From JAAFIP01 sp031367325 (lineage in GTDB: Bacteria; Pseudomonadota; Gammaproteobacteria; Burkholderiales; Burkholderiaceae_C): a stretch of 64,000 nucleotides of DNA. Positions within the stretch are counted from its first letter, which is position 1. Every line of letters starts with the position of its first letter. The stretch lies in assembly GCA_031367325.1 (NCBI GenBank), contig JANLPQ010000056.1, forward strand, positions 1-64,000, in the 5' to 3' direction. Of this stretch, positions 8,216 through 17,813 are shown piece after piece. The notes under the pieces were generated by a model. That model saw only the letters and a program-made list of their open reading frames with translations, was not told where the DNA came from and did no database searches. The translations under genes were made by a program, and so were the position numbers.

Positions 8216-11200
8216 ATGAAATCTTTACTCGACTTATTCAAACAATTTACACCGGATGAGCATTTTGATGCGATCCGTATTGGTATTGCATCTCCGGAAA
8301 AAATTCGCTCATGGTCTTTTGGCGAAGTCAAAAAACCTGAGACGATCAACTACCGTACCTTCAAGCCTGAGCGTGATGGTTTGTTTTGCGCCAAAATTTT
8401 TGGCCCTATCAAAGACTATGAATGCTTGTGCGGTAAGTACAAACGTCTCAAGCACCGTGGGGTGATCTGCGAGAAGTGCGGCGTTGAAGTCACACAAACC
8501 AAAGTGCGTCGTGAACGTATGGGCCACATCGACCTGGCTGCGCCTTGCGCGCACATTTGGTTCTTGAAGTCATTGCCATCGCGTTTGGGCCTAGTGCTCG
8601 ATATGACCTTGCGTGATATTGAACGTGTCTTGTATTTCGAGGCATACGTTGTTACCGATCCAGGCATGACACCGTTGAAGAAATTCAGCATCATGACTGA
8701 AGATGATTTCGATGCCAAAGAAAAAGAATACGGCGATGAGTTCACCGCCAAAATGGGCGCTGAGGGCATACAAGAACTGTTGGCCGGTATTGACCTCGAC
8801 TCTGAGATCGAAAAACTGCGCAACGACCTGACCGGCTCGGAAGTCAAGATCAAGAAAAACGCCAAGCGTCTTAAAGTACTCGAAGCGTTTAAAAAATCTG
8901 GCATGAAGCCTCAGTGGATGGTGATGGAAGTACTGCCTGTACTGCCGCCAGATCTGCGTCCGTTGGTGCCCCTGGATGGTGGCCGTTTTGCGACGTCTGA
9001 CCTGAACGATCTGTACCGCCGTGTGATCAACCGCAACAGCCGTCTGCGCCGTTTGCTAGAGCTGAAAGCACCCGAGATCATTGCACGCAACGAAAAGCGC
9101 ATGCTGCAAGAAGCCGTAGATAGTTTGCTAGACAACGGCCGTCGGGGTAAAGCGATGACTGGTGCTAACAAGCGTACGCTCAAATCCTTGGCCGACATGA
9201 TCAAAGGCAAGAGCGGTCGTTTCCGTCAGAACTTGCTGGGCAAGCGCGTGGACTACTCTGGTCGCTCCGTGATCGTGGTGGGCCCTACGCTCAAACTGCA
9301 CCAGTGCGGTTTACCTAAGCTGATGGCGCTTGAGCTATTCAAACCCTTCATCTTTTCGCGTTTAGAAGCCATGGGTATTGCTACCACCATCAAGGCTGCT
9401 AAGAAAGAAGTTGAATCTGGTACGCCTGTAGTGTGGGACATTTTGGAAGAGGTGATTAAAGAGCACCCCGTGATGTTGAACCGTGCGCCTACTTTGCACC
9501 GCTTAGGCATTCAGGCATTCGAGCCAATTTTGATCGAAGGCAAGGCCATTCAGCTGCATCCCTTGGTGTGTTCTGCGTTTAACGCCGACTTTGACGGTGA
9601 CCAAATGGCCGTGCACGTACCTTTGTCTGTGGAAGCGCAGATGGAGTGCCGCGCACTGATGCTGGCGTCTAACAACATCATCTTCCCTGCGTCGGGCGAG
9701 CCATCCATTGTGCCGTCGCAAGACGTGGTGCTGGGCTTGTACTACACCACGCGCGACCGTATCAACGGCAAGGGTGAGGGTTTGATCTTCTCCGACATTG
9801 GCGAGGTGCTGCGTGCACTGGATGCCAAGCAAGTGGAACTAACAGCCAAAATTGCAGTGCGTATTACTGAGTACACCAAGAACAAAGAGACGGGTGAATT
9901 TACCCCGTCAACTAAGTTGGTGGACACCACAGTAGGTCGCGCGTTGTTGTCAGAAATCTTGCCTAAAGGCTTGCCTTTCTCCAACATCAATAAGGCACTC
10001 AAGAAGAAAGAAATTTCCAAACTGATCAACGTCTCTTTCCGTAAGTGCGGATTGAAAGAAACTGTGGTGTTTGCTGACAAGCTGCTGCAAAGCGGTTTCC
10101 GCTTGGCAACACAAGCAGGCATTTCTATTGCGATTGACGACATGTTGGTGCCTAAAGAAAAGCAAAGCATCATTGACCGCGCAGAAAAAGAAGTCAAAGA
10201 AATTGCTAATCAATACTCATCAGGCTTAGTGACCGCAGGTGAGCGCTACAACAAAGTAGTGGACATTTGGGGTAAAGCGGGAGATGAAGTATCCAAAGTG
10301 ATGATGGCCCAACTGTCTAAAGAAATGACCACGGACCGTCATGGTAAGCAAGTTGAGCAAGAGTCGTTTAACTCCATTTACATGATGGCCGACTCTGGCG
10401 CACGCGGTTCTGCTGCGCAGATTCGCCAGGTGGCAGGTATGCGCGGTTTGATGGCCAAGCCAGATGGCTCGATCATTGAAACGCCTATTACCGCTAACTT
10501 CCGTGAAGGCTTGAATGTGCTGGAGTACTTTATCTCCACCCACGGTGCACGCAAAGGCTTGGCCGACACAGCGCTGAAAACCGCTAACTCGGGCTACCTC
10601 ACACGCCGCTTATGCGATGTGGTACACGATTTGGTAGTCACTGAACTAGATTGCGGCACGCAAGAAGGCCAAGTCATGCGCGCTATCGTCGAAGGCGGCG
10701 AAGTGATTGAGTCGTTGCGTGACCGCATCTTGGGTCGCACGGCAATCGACGATATTTTGCATCCGGAAAATCGTTCGGTACTGGTCAAAGCAGGTCAAAT
10801 GCTCGAAGAAGACGAGATTGACGAAATCGAAGCAACTGGCCTAGACGAAGTGAAAGTACGTACCGTGCTGAACTGCGAGACGCGCTATGGCCTGTGCGCT
10901 AAGTGCTACGGGCGAGATTTGGGCCGTGGTGGTTTGATCAATAACGGCGAAGCAGTAGGTATTATTGCAGCGCAGTCGATCGGCGAGCCAGGCACCCAGC
11001 TGACCATGCGTACCTTCCACATCGGTGGCGCAGCGTCGCGTGCCTCCATTGCCTCTAGCGTAGAAGCTAAGAGCAACGGCGTGATTGGATTTAACGCTAC
11101 TATGCGCTACGTGACCAACAGCAAGAAAGACTTGGTCGTGATTGCGCGTTCGGGCGAGATTGTCATCAGTGACGATAACGGTCGTGAGCGCGAGCGTCAC

Positions 11201-12430
11201 AAGGTGCCGTACGGCGCAGTGTTGACGGTGAAGGCCGATCAGCAGATCAAAGCGGGCGCAATTTTGGCTAACTGGGATCCACTGACACGCCCCATCATTA
11301 CCGAGTTTGCAGGTAAGGCAAAGTTTGAGAACGTAGAAGAAGGCCTCACTGTAGCCAAGCAGGTTGACGATGTCACCGGCTTGTCTACTATGGTGGTCAT
11401 CGATCCTAAGCGCCGCGGCGCGACCAAGATCGTGCGTCCGCAAATCAAACTGATTGATGCATCGGGTAACGAAGTGAAGATCCCGGGCACTGACCACTCA
11501 GTGACTATTGGTTTCCAGGTCGGCTCGCTGATCCAGGTGCGTGATGGCCAAGACGTAGGTCCTGGCGAGGTGCTGGCACGTATTCCGGTCGAAGGCCAGA
11601 AGACGCGTGACATTACCGGCGGCTTGCCACGTGTGGCCGAACTGTTTGAAGCTCGCTCGCCTAAAGACAAAGGCATGCTGGCTGAGATGACCGGTACCGT
11701 GTCGTTTGGTAAAGAGACTAAAGGCAAAGTACGCTTGCAGATCACCGACCCAGAAGGCAAAGTGTGGGACGAGCTGATTCCAAAAGAGAAAAGCATTCTT
11801 GTGCACGAAGGCCAAGTGGTCAACAAAGGCGAGAGCGTAGTTGACGGCCCAGCTGACCCGCAAGACATTCTGCGCCTGCTAGGTGTAGAAGAGCTGGCCC
11901 GCTATGTGGTGGACGAAGTGCAAGACGTGTACCGCTTGCAAGGCGTGAAGATCAACGACAAACACATTGAGGTGATTGTGCGTCAGATGCTGCGCCGTGT
12001 CGTGGTAGAGAACGCAGGCGATTCAAGCTACATCAATGGCGAGCAAGTTGAGCGCTCTGAGATGCTGGACAAGAACGATGCATTGCGTGCTGATGGCAAG
12101 CTGCCTGTAACGTACACCAACTTGCTGCTGGGTATTACCAAGGCATCGCTGTCGACCGACAGCTTTATCTCTGCCGCGTCGTTCCAAGAGACCACCCGTG
12201 TGCTGACCGAGGCTGCCATTATGGGCAAGCGCGATACGCTGCGCGGTCTGAAGGAAAACGTGATTGTGGGTCGTTTGATTCCTGCAGGTACCGGTATCGC
12301 GTACCACAACGCACGCAAAGCCAAAGAGTCTATGGACGAGGCCGAGCGTCACGCGATTGCCGAGTCTGAAGCCGCAGAGCTGGCAGGCAGCACGTCGGAA
12401 GAAGTTGCACCGTCAGAAGCTGCCGAGTAA
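8216..12430 (+). CDS. rpoC: DNA-directed RNA polymerase subunit beta'
   Basis: This is the beta' subunit, which holds the catalytic magnesium. The active-site NADFDGDQMAVH motif is present, as are the N-terminal zinc cysteines (CLCGKYKRLKHRGVICEKCG) and the second zinc cluster (CETRYGLCAKCYGRDL). At 1404 residues the length is normal. The tail after AYHNARKAKES is acidic and Ser/Glu-rich. It ends the core cluster and a strong terminator follows 70 bp later. Confidence 0.99.
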   Translation: MKSLLDLFKQFTPDEHFDAIRIGIASPEKIRSWSFGEVKKPETINYRTFKPERDGLFCAKIFGPIKDYECLCGKYKRLKHRGVICEKCGVEVTQTKVRRERMGHIDLAAPCAHIWFLKSLPSRLGLVLDMTLRDIERVLYFEAYVVTDPGMTPLKKFSIMTEDDFDAKEKEYGDEFTAKMGAEGIQELLAGIDLDSEIEKLRNDLTGSEVKIKKNAKRLKVLEAFKKSGMKPQWMVMEVLPVLPPDLRPLVPLDGGRFATSDLNDLYRRVINRNSRLRRLLELKAPEIIARNEKRMLQEAVDSLLDNGRRGKAMTGANKRTLKSLADMIKGKSGRFRQNLLGKRVDYSGRSVIVVGPTLKLHQCGLPKLMALELFKPFIFSRLEAMGIATTIKAAKKEVESGTPVVWDILEEVIKEHPVMLNRAPTLHRLGIQAFEPILIEGKAIQLHPLVCSAFNADFDGDQMAVHVPLSVEAQMECRALMLASNNIIFPASGEPSIVPSQDVVLGLYYTTRDRINGKGEGLIFSDIGEVLRALDAKQVELTAKIAVRITEYTKNKETGEFTPSTKLVDTTVGRALLSEILPKGLPFSNINKALKKKEISKLINVSFRKCGLKETVVFADKLLQSGFRLATQAGISIAIDDMLVPKEKQSIIDRAEKEVKEIANQYSSGLVTAGERYNKVVDIWGKAGDEVSKVMMAQLSKEMTTDRHGKQVEQESFNSIYMMADSGARGSAAQIRQVAGMRGLMAKPDGSIIETPITANFREGLNVLEYFISTHGARKGLADTALKTANSGYLTRRLCDVVHDLVVTELDCGTQEGQVMRAIVEGGEVIESLRDRILGRTAIDDILHPENRSVLVKAGQMLEEDEIDEIEATGLDEVKVRTVLNCETRYGLCAKCYGRDLGRGGLINNGEAVGIIAAQSIGEPGTQLTMRTFHIGGAASRASIASSVEAKSNGVIGFNATMRYVTNSKKDLVVIARSGEIVISDDNGRERERHKVPYGAVLTVKADQQIKAGAILANWDPLTRPIITEFAGKAKFENVEEGLTVAKQVDDVTGLSTMVVIDPKRRGATKIVRPQIKLIDASGNEVKIPGTDHSVTIGFQVGSLIQVRDGQDVGPGEVLARIPVEGQKTRDITGGLPRVAELFEARSPKDKGMLAEMTGTVSFGKETKGKVRLQITDPEGKVWDELIPKEKSILVHEGQVVNKGESVVDGPADPQDILRLLGVEELARYVVDEVQDVYRLQGVKINDKHIEVIVRQMLRRVVVENAGDSSYINGEQVERSEMLDKNDALRADGKLPVTYTNLLLGITKASLSTDSFISAASFQETTRVLTEAAIMGKRDTLRGLKENVIVGRLIPAGTGIAYHNARKAKESMDEAERHAIAESEAAELAGSTSEEVAPSEAAE

Positions 12431-12500
12431 TACGCAGATACCCCCGCACAAGCAATACATATGTTTTGCTGGTGCGGCCAAGTCACTACTCAGCTCATAA

Positions 12501-12536
12501 AATAGCGCCTTGCCAAAAGCAAGGCGCTATTTTTTT
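12501..12536 (+). terminator. Intrinsic terminator after rpoC
   Basis: AATAGCGCCTTGC (12501-12513) pairs perfectly with 12519-12531 around CAAAA, and a run of T to 12536 follows. It closes the secE-to-rpoC transcription block. It can also act on the minus strand for uvrA because its left flank is A-rich. Confidence 0.92.
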
Positions 12537-12565
12537 AATAGCTGCTTGAGCATGTTCTACGGCCT
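12537..12565 (+). repeat. Dispersed repeat, copy 1
   Basis: AATAGCTGCTTGAGCA opens this copy and CTACGGCCT ends it. It directly abuts the T-run of the rpoC terminator. It matches the copies at 17762, 18590, 25150, 52825 and 55047 but lacks their CTATTAATTA left part. The core contains the imperfect palindrome CTGCT-TG-AGCAG. Confidence 0.75.
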
Positions 12566-12619
12566 AGAAGCACTAAAACACTGCGAATTTTGGTACTTCT
12601 AGGCATGGAGAACGGCTAT

Positions 12620-15600
12620 TCATGCAACTGGCAGCAAGCGCTTTAAATAGCGACCCGTGTGGCTGGCCTCATTGGCCGCTACGTCTTCTGGTGTGCCCAC
12701 TGCCACTACGGTACCGCCGCCGTCGCCACCCTCTGGGCCCATGTCTATCAGCCAGTCAGCAGTTTTGATAACGTCTAGGTTGTGTTCGATGATGACGATG
12801 GTATTACCTGCATCACGCAAATGCTGCAGTACTTTGAGCAGCAGTTCAATGTCGGCAAAGTGCAGGCCCGTGGTGGGTTCGTCCAAGATGTAAAGCGTGC
12901 GGCCCGTGTCGCGTTTGCTCAACTCCAGCGCCAGCTTCACGCGCTGCGCCTCACCGCCAGACAAGGTAGTGGCCGCTTGGCCTAGCTTGATGTACGACAG
13001 GCCCACGTCGAGCAGGGTTTGCAGTTTGCGTGCAATGGTGGGCACGGCTTTAAAAAACTCGTGCGCTGCTTCTACCGTGAGGTCGAGCACCTGCCAAATA
13101 TTTTTGCCTTTGTACAACACCTCTAGTGTTTCGCGGTTGTAGCGCGCACCTTTGCATACATCGCAGGGCACGTACACGTCAGGCAAAAAGTGCATTTCTA
13201 CTTTCACCATGCCATCGCCTTGGCAGGCTTCGCACCGCCCGCCGGCTACGTTAAAGCTAAAACGCCCCGGGCCGTAGCCACGCTCGCGTGCCATGGGCAC
13301 ATCGGCCAGCAGCTCGCGGATGGGGGTGAACAAGCCGGTGTAAGTGGCTGGGTTGCTGCGCGGCGTGCGGCCAATCGGCGACTGGTCTACGTTGATGACT
13401 TTGTCAAAATGTTCAATGCCTTGAATCTCCTCGTGCGCTGCAGGCTCGTCATGCGCCCGATACAACGACTTGGCAACCGCTGAATACAGCGTGTCATTAA
13501 CCAAAGTAGATTTGCCGGAGCCCGACACACCCGTCACGCAGGTGAGCAGGCCCACAGGAAACTGCGCATCTACATTACGCAAATTATTGCCAGTCGCGTT
13601 CAAAATGCGAATGGCTTGCATGTCGCCTTGTGTGGCCAGGTGGTGCGCATTGCGTTCTGCCCAAGCCAGCGCTTGGCGGCTAGGCGCAGCCTTGTGTTTA
13701 GATGCTGTAGATTTTTTGGTCGGTGCAGCAATAGGTTTGACAGTAGGCAACCATTTGTGGCGCTTGGTAGGTATGGGGATGCTGCGTGCACCGCTCATGT
13801 ACTGGCCAGTCAGAGAAGCTGGGTTAGCCTGCACTTCGTCAGGCGTGCCTTGCGCCAGCACGCGCCCGCCGTGCACGCCTGCACCAGGGCCTAGGTCAAT
13901 CACGTGGTCGGCAGCGCGAATCATGTCTTCATCGTGCTCTACCACCAGTACGCTGTTACCAATATTGCGCAGGTGCTTTAGCGTGTCAATCAATCGGTCA
14001 TTGTCGCGCTGGTGCAGTCCGATACTGGGCTCATCCAGCACATACATCACGCCGGTCAAGCCACTGCCAATTTGCGAGGCCAAGCGAATACGCTGCGACT
14101 CGCCACCGCTTAAGGTTTCGGCGCTACGATTTAAGCTTAGGTAGTTCAAACCCACGTCGTTTAAAAATTTCAAGCGAGCTGCAATTTCGCTGATCACTTT
14201 ACTGGCAATCTCAGCCTTGGCACCTTGCAGCTTGAGCGTAGAAAAATAGGCGTAGCATTCGCGCAAAGTAGAGGCGCTGATTTCGTACAAGCGCTTGGCC
14301 TGTGGACCTTCGCCCAGCTTCACGCTACGCGCCTCGCGGCGCAGGCGTGTGCCCTCGCAGCTCACGCACGCCTGCACGCTGCGATAGCGCGCTAGATCTT
14401 CGCGCACGATGACCGAATCTGTCTCCGCATAACGGCGCTGCATATTGGGAATGATGCCTTCGAACGGATGCTTTTTAGTGATCTTCTTGCCCTGTGATGC
14501 GCCAGATTCCATCGTGTAGTTGAACTTAATCTCTTCGTCGCCGCTGCCTACCAGCATAGCCAGTTGCACTTTTTCGTCCAGATCTTCAAACGGCTTTTCA
14601 ATGTCTGCGCCGTAGTGCTTGGCTACGCTTTCTAGCATGCTGAAGTAGTAGCCGTTGCGCCGGTCCCAGCCCTTCACTGCACCGCTGGCCAAGCTGAGCG
14701 AAGGGAAGGCCACCACGCGTGCTGGGTCAAAAAACTCCATCGTGCCCAGGCCGTCACACGTAGGGCAGGCACCCACTGGCGAGTTAAATGAGAACAGGCG
14801 TGGCTCTAGCTCGCTGATGGAATAGCTGCAGATAGGGCAGGCAAATTTGGCGTTGAACAAATGCTCAACGTTGCTGTCCATTTCTAGCGCAATGGCGCGG
14901 CCCTCGGCCAAGCGCAGCGCCGCTTCAAAGCTCTCGGCCAAGCGTTGTTTCATCTCGGGCTTGGTCTTTAAGCGGTCCACCACCACGTCAATGTCGTGCT
15001 TCTCGGCCTTCTTAAGTTTAGGCAGCGCGTCAAACTCTACCAGCGCTGCATCGGCACCGCGCCCTATGCGAAATCGCACATAGCCGCGTGCTTGCATGTC
15101 TTCAAACACGTCAATAAACTCGCCCTTTTTCTCGCGCGCAATCGGCGCAAGGATCATCAGCTTAGTGTCTTCAGGCAGCGCCAGTACCGCGTCCACCATT
15201 TGCGACACGGTTTGTGCCTTCAGCGGCACGTCGTGGTCTGGGCAGTGCGGCGTACCTGCGCGGGCAAACAGCAGGCGCAGGTAGTCGTGGATCTCGGTCA
15301 CAGTGCCTACTGTAGATCGTGGGTTATGGCTGGTAGCTTTTTGCTCAATCGAAATCGCAGGCGACAGGCCTTCAATTACATCGACATCGGGCTTGTCCAT
15401 CAGCTGCAAAAATTGCCGTGCGTAGGTTGACAAGCTCTCCACGTAACGGCGCTGGCCTTCAGCGTACAGCGTGTCAAACGCCAGCGACGATTTACCCGAC
15501 CCCGACAAACCCGTAATAACCACCAACTGGTTACGCGGAATATCCAAGTCAATATTTTTAAGGTTGTGCGTGCGCGCACCGCGAATTGAGATTTGCTGGA

Positions 15601-15655
15601 GCGCCAGCGATCCTAAATATTTACCGTCAGTAGAAGTATTCACAGCCACAGCCAA
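12620..15655 (-). CDS. uvrA: Excinuclease ABC subunit A
   Basis: UvrA recognises bulky DNA damage and loads UvrB in nucleotide excision repair. Both ABC ATPase halves are complete: Walker A motifs GLSGSGKSSLAFDTL and GVSGSGKSTLVNDTL, and signatures LSGGESQRIRLAS and LSGGEAQRVKLA. The zinc modules are also present (CPICSY then CPTCDG; CEACQGDG then CDVCKG). At 1011 residues it is longer than the roughly 940 of E. coli, mainly through a Lys/Thr/Ala-rich linker between the two halves (near ARSIPIPTKRHKWLPTVKP). The listed start is a TTG codon; GTG codons two and four residues later are alternatives. Confidence 0.97.
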   Translation of the reverse strand: MAVAVNTSTDGKYLGSLALQQISIRGARTHNLKNIDLDIPRNQLVVITGLSGSGKSSLAFDTLYAEGQRRYVESLSTYARQFLQLMDKPDVDVIEGLSPAISIEQKATSHNPRSTVGTVTEIHDYLRLLFARAGTPHCPDHDVPLKAQTVSQMVDAVLALPEDTKLMILAPIAREKKGEFIDVFEDMQARGYVRFRIGRGADAALVEFDALPKLKKAEKHDIDVVVDRLKTKPEMKQRLAESFEAALRLAEGRAIALEMDSNVEHLFNAKFACPICSYSISELEPRLFSFNSPVGACPTCDGLGTMEFFDPARVVAFPSLSLASGAVKGWDRRNGYYFSMLESVAKHYGADIEKPFEDLDEKVQLAMLVGSGDEEIKFNYTMESGASQGKKITKKHPFEGIIPNMQRRYAETDSVIVREDLARYRSVQACVSCEGTRLRREARSVKLGEGPQAKRLYEISASTLRECYAYFSTLKLQGAKAEIASKVISEIAARLKFLNDVGLNYLSLNRSAETLSGGESQRIRLASQIGSGLTGVMYVLDEPSIGLHQRDNDRLIDTLKHLRNIGNSVLVVEHDEDMIRAADHVIDLGPGAGVHGGRVLAQGTPDEVQANPASLTGQYMSGARSIPIPTKRHKWLPTVKPIAAPTKKSTASKHKAAPSRQALAWAERNAHHLATQGDMQAIRILNATGNNLRNVDAQFPVGLLTCVTGVSGSGKSTLVNDTLYSAVAKSLYRAHDEPAAHEEIQGIEHFDKVINVDQSPIGRTPRSNPATYTGLFTPIRELLADVPMARERGYGPGRFSFNVAGGRCEACQGDGMVKVEMHFLPDVYVPCDVCKGARYNRETLEVLYKGKNIWQVLDLTVEAAHEFFKAVPTIARKLQTLLDVGLSYIKLGQAATTLSGGEAQRVKLALELSKRDTGRTLYILDEPTTGLHFADIELLLKVLQHLRDAGNTIVIIEHNLDVIKTADWLIDMGPEGGDGGGTVVAVGTPEDVAANEASHTGRYLKRLLPVA

Positions 15656-15781
15656 ATTGAGAACAACCTAGCATCATAGCCCGAAGGTGCAGTAGGCGCA
15701 TGCGCTGGTTCATTGGTTGCCACCAGTTCGCAGACAATAGCGGGTTGCTGCCTGTTGGTGGCTGATTTGTAAGCCATTATT

Positions 15782-17014
15782 TTGCCCACCCCTTCCCCTT
15801 CCGTGTCTACGGCCGCTGCCTCCGACAGCACCATGCTGCCCGCAGAGCGCCGCGCCAGCGCCAGCCTGGCGTTTATCTTTGGGCTGCGTATGCTGGGCCT
15901 GTTTTTGGTGCTGCCTGTCTTTGCATTGGAGGCGGCCAAATACCCTGGCGGGGACAACCCAGCTTGGGTGGGTTTGGCGATGGGTATCTATGGTTTGACG
16001 CAAGCGGTGTTGCAAATTCCGTATGGTGTGGCGTCCGACAGGTTTGGGCGTAAACGGGTGATTGTGATCGGGTTGATTATTTTTGCTGCTGGTAGCTTGC
16101 TGGCAGCCGCAGCCAGCAGCCTGCCTTGGCTGCTAGCGGGCAGGGCGCTGCAAGGTGCGGGGGCGGTGTCGGCAGCGGTTACGGCGCTACTGGCTGACCT
16201 GACGCGCGATGCCGTGCGAACCAAGGCGATGGCGCTGGTGGGGGCCAGTATTGGGCTGATGTTTGCATTGTCTTTGGTGGTAGCACCACCGCTAGCGGCG
16301 GCCATTGGTTTGTCAGGTTTGTTTGTACTTACTGGCGTTTTATCTGTTACTGGTATTGGTGTGGTGATATGGGTAGTGCCGCCAGTGCCTTTGCTGTTAC
16401 CCCCGGCTGGCGTGCGCCTTGCCGGCTTGTCGCAGGTGCTAGCCAACCCCGCTTTGCTGCGGCTGAACGTGGGGGTGTTTGTGCTGCACGCGGTGCAGTT
16501 GGCCATGTGGGTGGCGGTGCCTGCGCTCTTGGTGCAGGCGGGGCTGCCCAAGGGCGGGCACTGGCAGGCGTATTTGCCAGCGGTGGTGCTGTCTTTTGGT
16601 TTTATGGGGATGGTATTTGCGCTAGAACGGCGCGGGCAGCTACGGGGCGTGTTTTTACTCAGCATTGGGTTGATTTTTTTGGCGCAACTAGGTTTTGCGG
16701 CTGCAGTGGGGCAAGCTGCAGGCAGCTGGCTGCTGTGGGCGTTGGGCTTGCTGCTGTTTGTGTTTTTCTGCGGTTTTAACGCGCTAGAGGCTAGCCAGCC
16801 TAGCTTGGTCACGCGCCTGGCCCCAGCGGCCTCGCGCGGGGCGGCGCTGGGGGTGTACAACACGCTGCAGTCGCTAGGGTTTTTTACGGGGGGTGCGCTA
16901 GGCGGCTGGCTGGCCAAAAGCTGGGGCGCGCAGGGCCTGTTTGCGGCTTGTGCCGTGGCTACGGCGCTATGGCTGTGGATGGCGTGGGGCATGCGCGTGC
17001 CGCCCAAGGCTTAG
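15782..17014 (+). CDS. MFS transporter (drug-efflux-like)
   Basis: This is a 12-helix major facilitator with the family loop motif GVASDRFGRKRVI between helices 2 and 3 (about residues 80-92). It resembles the efflux-type MFS protein usually found between uvrA and ssb in Burkholderiales; its substrate is unknown. The listed start is TTG; GTG at 15803 or ATG at 15833 (MLPAERRAS) are equally possible, since no clear Shine-Dalgarno is visible. It is divergent from uvrA across 126 bp. G-rich runs at degenerate positions reflect a strong third-position G/C bias. Confidence 0.88.
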   Translation: MPTPSPSVSTAAASDSTMLPAERRASASLAFIFGLRMLGLFLVLPVFALEAAKYPGGDNPAWVGLAMGIYGLTQAVLQIPYGVASDRFGRKRVIVIGLIIFAAGSLLAAAASSLPWLLAGRALQGAGAVSAAVTALLADLTRDAVRTKAMALVGASIGLMFALSLVVAPPLAAAIGLSGLFVLTGVLSVTGIGVVIWVVPPVPLLLPPAGVRLAGLSQVLANPALLRLNVGVFVLHAVQLAMWVAVPALLVQAGLPKGGHWQAYLPAVVLSFGFMGMVFALERRGQLRGVFLLSIGLIFLAQLGFAAAVGQAAGSWLLWALGLLLFVFFCGFNALEASQPSLVTRLAPAASRGAALGVYNTLQSLGFFTGGALGGWLAKSWGAQGLFAACAVATALWLWMAWGMRVPPKA

Positions 17015-17184
17015 CCTAGCTTGCGCAGGCGCTGGCGGCTGGTTTATGGGTTGTTGTGGGCGCGCAATGCGCCTTAGCTGCAATTAGTCACCTAAGCCAG
17101 CCACCCGCCTGCCCAGCGGGTGGATAAAGCGCGATAATCATACCCAGTCAATTTAAGTCGACAACCTACAAGGACGTACACACC

Positions 17185-17679
17185 ATGGCATCGGTCAATA
17201 AAGTCATTTTGATGGGCAACTGCGGGCGCGACCCCGAAATTCGTTACCTGCCGTCGGGCCAAGCGGTGGCCAACGTCAGCATTGCCACCACCACCCGCCG
17301 CAAAGACAAAACCAGCGGCGAAAACGTAGAAACCACCGAGTGGCACCGCGTTACCTTTTTTGACCGCCTGGCCGAAATCGCCGGCGAGTACCTGAAAAAA
17401 GGCAACCCCGTGTACATCGAAGGCCGCTTGAAATACGGCAAGTTCACCAACAAAGACGGCCTAGAGCAAAACACCTGCGACATCGTGGCGCAAGAAATGC
17501 AGCTGCTAGGCACCCGCCAAGGCGCTGGCGCACCGGGTGGCGACGAGGGCGGTGGCGGCAGCTATGCCCGCGCACCGGCACCCGCCTCACGCCCACCCGC
17601 AGCGCGCCCCGCGCCTGCACCGGCTGCCAGCAAAGCAGGCAGCGGCTTTGACGACATGGATGACGATATTCCGTTTTAA
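17185..17679 (+). CDS. ssb: Single-stranded DNA-binding protein
   Basis: SSB coats single-stranded DNA in replication, recombination and repair. The OB fold occupies about residues 1-110 (MASVNKVILMGNCGRDPEIR at the start; EWHRVTFFDRLAEIAGEYL). A Gly/Ala/Pro-rich linker follows, and the acidic tip DDDIPF, which docks partner proteins, is intact. An AAGGA site 12 bases upstream supports the ATG. An intrinsic terminator follows. Confidence 0.98.
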   Translation: MASVNKVILMGNCGRDPEIRYLPSGQAVANVSIATTTRRKDKTSGENVETTEWHRVTFFDRLAEIAGEYLKKGNPVYIEGRLKYGKFTNKDGLEQNTCDIVAQEMQLLGTRQGAGAPGGDEGGGGSYARAPAPASRPPAARPAPAPAASKAGSGFDDMDDDIPF

Positions 17680-17704
17680 ACCCACGCTGCAAAGTACCCT
17701 GTTC

Positions 17705-17729
17705 AAAAGAGGCCTTGCAGGCCTTTTTT
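17705..17729 (+). terminator. Intrinsic terminator after ssb
   Basis: The stem AGGCCT-TGC-AGGCCT is extended by A-T and G-T pairs and followed by six T residues, 26 bp after the ssb stop. It is a compact but convincing rho-independent terminator. Confidence 0.8.
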
Positions 17730-17761
17730 GCATTAAAAATATATAAGAAATAGCCATTCAA

Positions 17762-17799
17762 GCCCGTAGAACCTGCTCAAGCAGCTATCTAATTAATAG
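17762..17799 (-). repeat. Dispersed repeat, copy 2 (reverse orientation)
   Basis: It reads GTAGAACCTGCTCAAGCAGC on the plus strand and continues to ATTAATAG, the reverse complement of the 52825 copy with a few changes. It lies between the ssb terminator and ubiA, immediately upstream of the ubiA start. Confidence 0.8.
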
Positions 17800-17813
17800 T
17801 ACTTAAATTGTAG

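Noticed and set aside
10841..11868. Long antisense frames within rpoC
   Set aside because: They mirror conserved rpoC codons and show no independent protein features.
15988..17007. 339-codon open frame antisense to the MFS gene
   Set aside because: Low-complexity Pro/Ser/Thr/Ala composition produced by the high third-position GC of the real gene; no start signal and no recognisable domain.
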